A stretch of DNA of 6,095 bases, from NCBI GenBank assembly GCA_031254635.1, contig JAIRUB010000036.1, positions 1-6,095 of the forward strand. Reading direction: 5' to 3'. How positions within the stretch are numbered: the first letter of the stretch is position 1; each line of letters starts with the position of its first letter. The translations under genes and the position numbers were made by a program. The stretch is from Prevotellaceae bacterium (GTDB lineage: Bacteria > Bacteroidota > Bacteroidia > Bacteroidales > UBA932). Below, one piece after another: positions 5,453-6,095 of the stretch. The notes below the pieces were generated by a model. It did not search any database, was not told the DNA's origin, and saw only the letters and a program-made list of their open reading frames with translations.

Positions 5453-6095
5453 TATTATCCCCATCTTCCGTCATTCCAATGCGCAACGTCTCGCCAATCT
5501 TGATTTTTTGCTGCAGCACAGTTTCGGCAATGGGATCTTCAAAATAGCGCTGTATGGCCCTCTTTAACGGACGTGCGCCGAATTGCGGGTCGTAGCCCTG
5601 TTCCGCTACAAATTTCTTAGCCTCGGCGCTAATCTCTACCTCGTAACCTGCACGCTTGATGCGGTCATACAACTCGTTTAATTCAATATCTATAATCTTG
5701 TAAATGTCGTCCTGCCTGAGGGGGTTGAACAATATCTGCTCATCAACACGATTTAGAAATTCGGGCGTAACGGTTTTGCGCAGCGCTTTTTCGATGATGC
5801 TGCGTGTGTTTTCAACCATATTGCGCTTGGTGGCATTGGCGAAACCCACTCCTTGACCGAAGTCTTTCAACTCACGACTGCCGATGTTCGAGGTCATAAT
5901 CAATACAGTATTGCGGAAGTCAATTTTCCTGCCGTTGCTGTCGTTCAGCATTCCCTCGTCTAATACTTGCAGTAAGAGATTGAAGATATCGGGGTGCGCC
6001 TTTTCTATCTCGTCTAATAGCACTACAGCGTAGGGCTTGCGGCGCACACGCTCGGTCAGTTGTCCGCCCTCCTCGTAGCCCACGTAGCCCGGAGG
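5430..6095 (-). CDS. clpC: ClpC-type AAA+ unfoldase, ATPase subunit of Clp protease (C-terminal part)
   Basis: C-terminal 221 residues of an Hsp100 unfoldase that threads substrates into the ClpP peptidase; the frame is open through the right edge, and a full ClpC is about 840 residues. This piece is most of the second AAA+ module. Visible are the pore loop PPGYVGYEEGG (fragment residues 1-11), Walker B VVLLDEIEKAHPD (24-36, with D28 and E29), the sensor-1 Asn in MTSNIGS (N70), the arginine finger in EFLNRVDE (R116) and sensor 2 GARPLKRAIQR (173-183). The VGF tripeptide (83-85) sits where ClpA/ClpC carry the loop that docks on ClpP; ClpB lacks it, which favours ClpC. The gene converges on the chr pair. 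Its last few codons lie in a heptanucleotide repeat array. Apart from truncation by the window nothing looks broken. Confidence 0.95.
   Translation of the reverse strand, partial: PPGYVGYEEGGQLTERVRRKPYAVVLLDEIEKAHPDIFNLLLQVLDEGMLNDSNGRKIDFRNTVLIMTSNIGSRELKDFGQGVGFANATKRNMVENTRSIIEKALRKTVTPEFLNRVDEQILFNPLRQDDIYKIIDIELNELYDRIKRAGYEVEISAEAKKFVAEQGYDPQFGARPLKRAIQRYFEDPIAETVLQQKIKIGETLRIGMTEDGDNTIMINEQ

Overview
This window looks like a chromosomal segment from a member of the Bacteroidota, most likely Bacteroidales. Three things point there. Promoter-like sites match the TTTG / TAnnTTTG consensus of that phylum. Genes start without Shine-Dalgarno sequences. The gene set includes a DUF4301 protein and a two-gene chromate-transporter-family pair of Bacteroidota type. 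I see no mobile element, CRISPR array or tRNA. Most of the content is housekeeping.

Layout, left to right. The minus strand at 1-727 carries the first 242 residues of a UvrD/PcrA-type superfamily 1 DNA helicase, which runs off the left edge. It diverges from a plus-strand gene (853-2322) for a 489-residue DUF4301 protein whose motifs resemble those of sugar-nucleotide pyrophosphorylases. A repeat-rich spacer follows, holding a promoter for the RNase P RNA gene rnpB (about 2517-2840, plus strand). Next is a minus-strand gene (2934-4175) for a membrane-anchored PHP-domain protein. A compact 72-base divergent promoter region separates it from two overlapping plus-strand genes (4248-4787 and 4784-5308) that encode the two half-size subunits of a ChrA-family transporter. 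After a short repeat-filled spacer, the minus strand (5430-6095) carries the C-terminal 221 residues of a ClpC-type AAA+ unfoldase, which runs off the right edge.

Functionally, the helicase, RNase P RNA and ClpC are core DNA repair, tRNA maturation and protein quality control genes. The two transporter halves are translationally coupled and should act together. The PHP protein shares a divergent control region with them, so coordinated or competing regulation is possible but not shown.

The least ordinary signals are non-coding. Degenerate seven-base tandem repeats of several different sequences fill the spacers and run into the 3' ends of two genes. The PHP/transporter divergent region packs overlapping promoters around a 12-base perfect palindrome, and the first transporter gene appears to be transcribed without a leader. 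I did not find a clearly new multi-gene system here.
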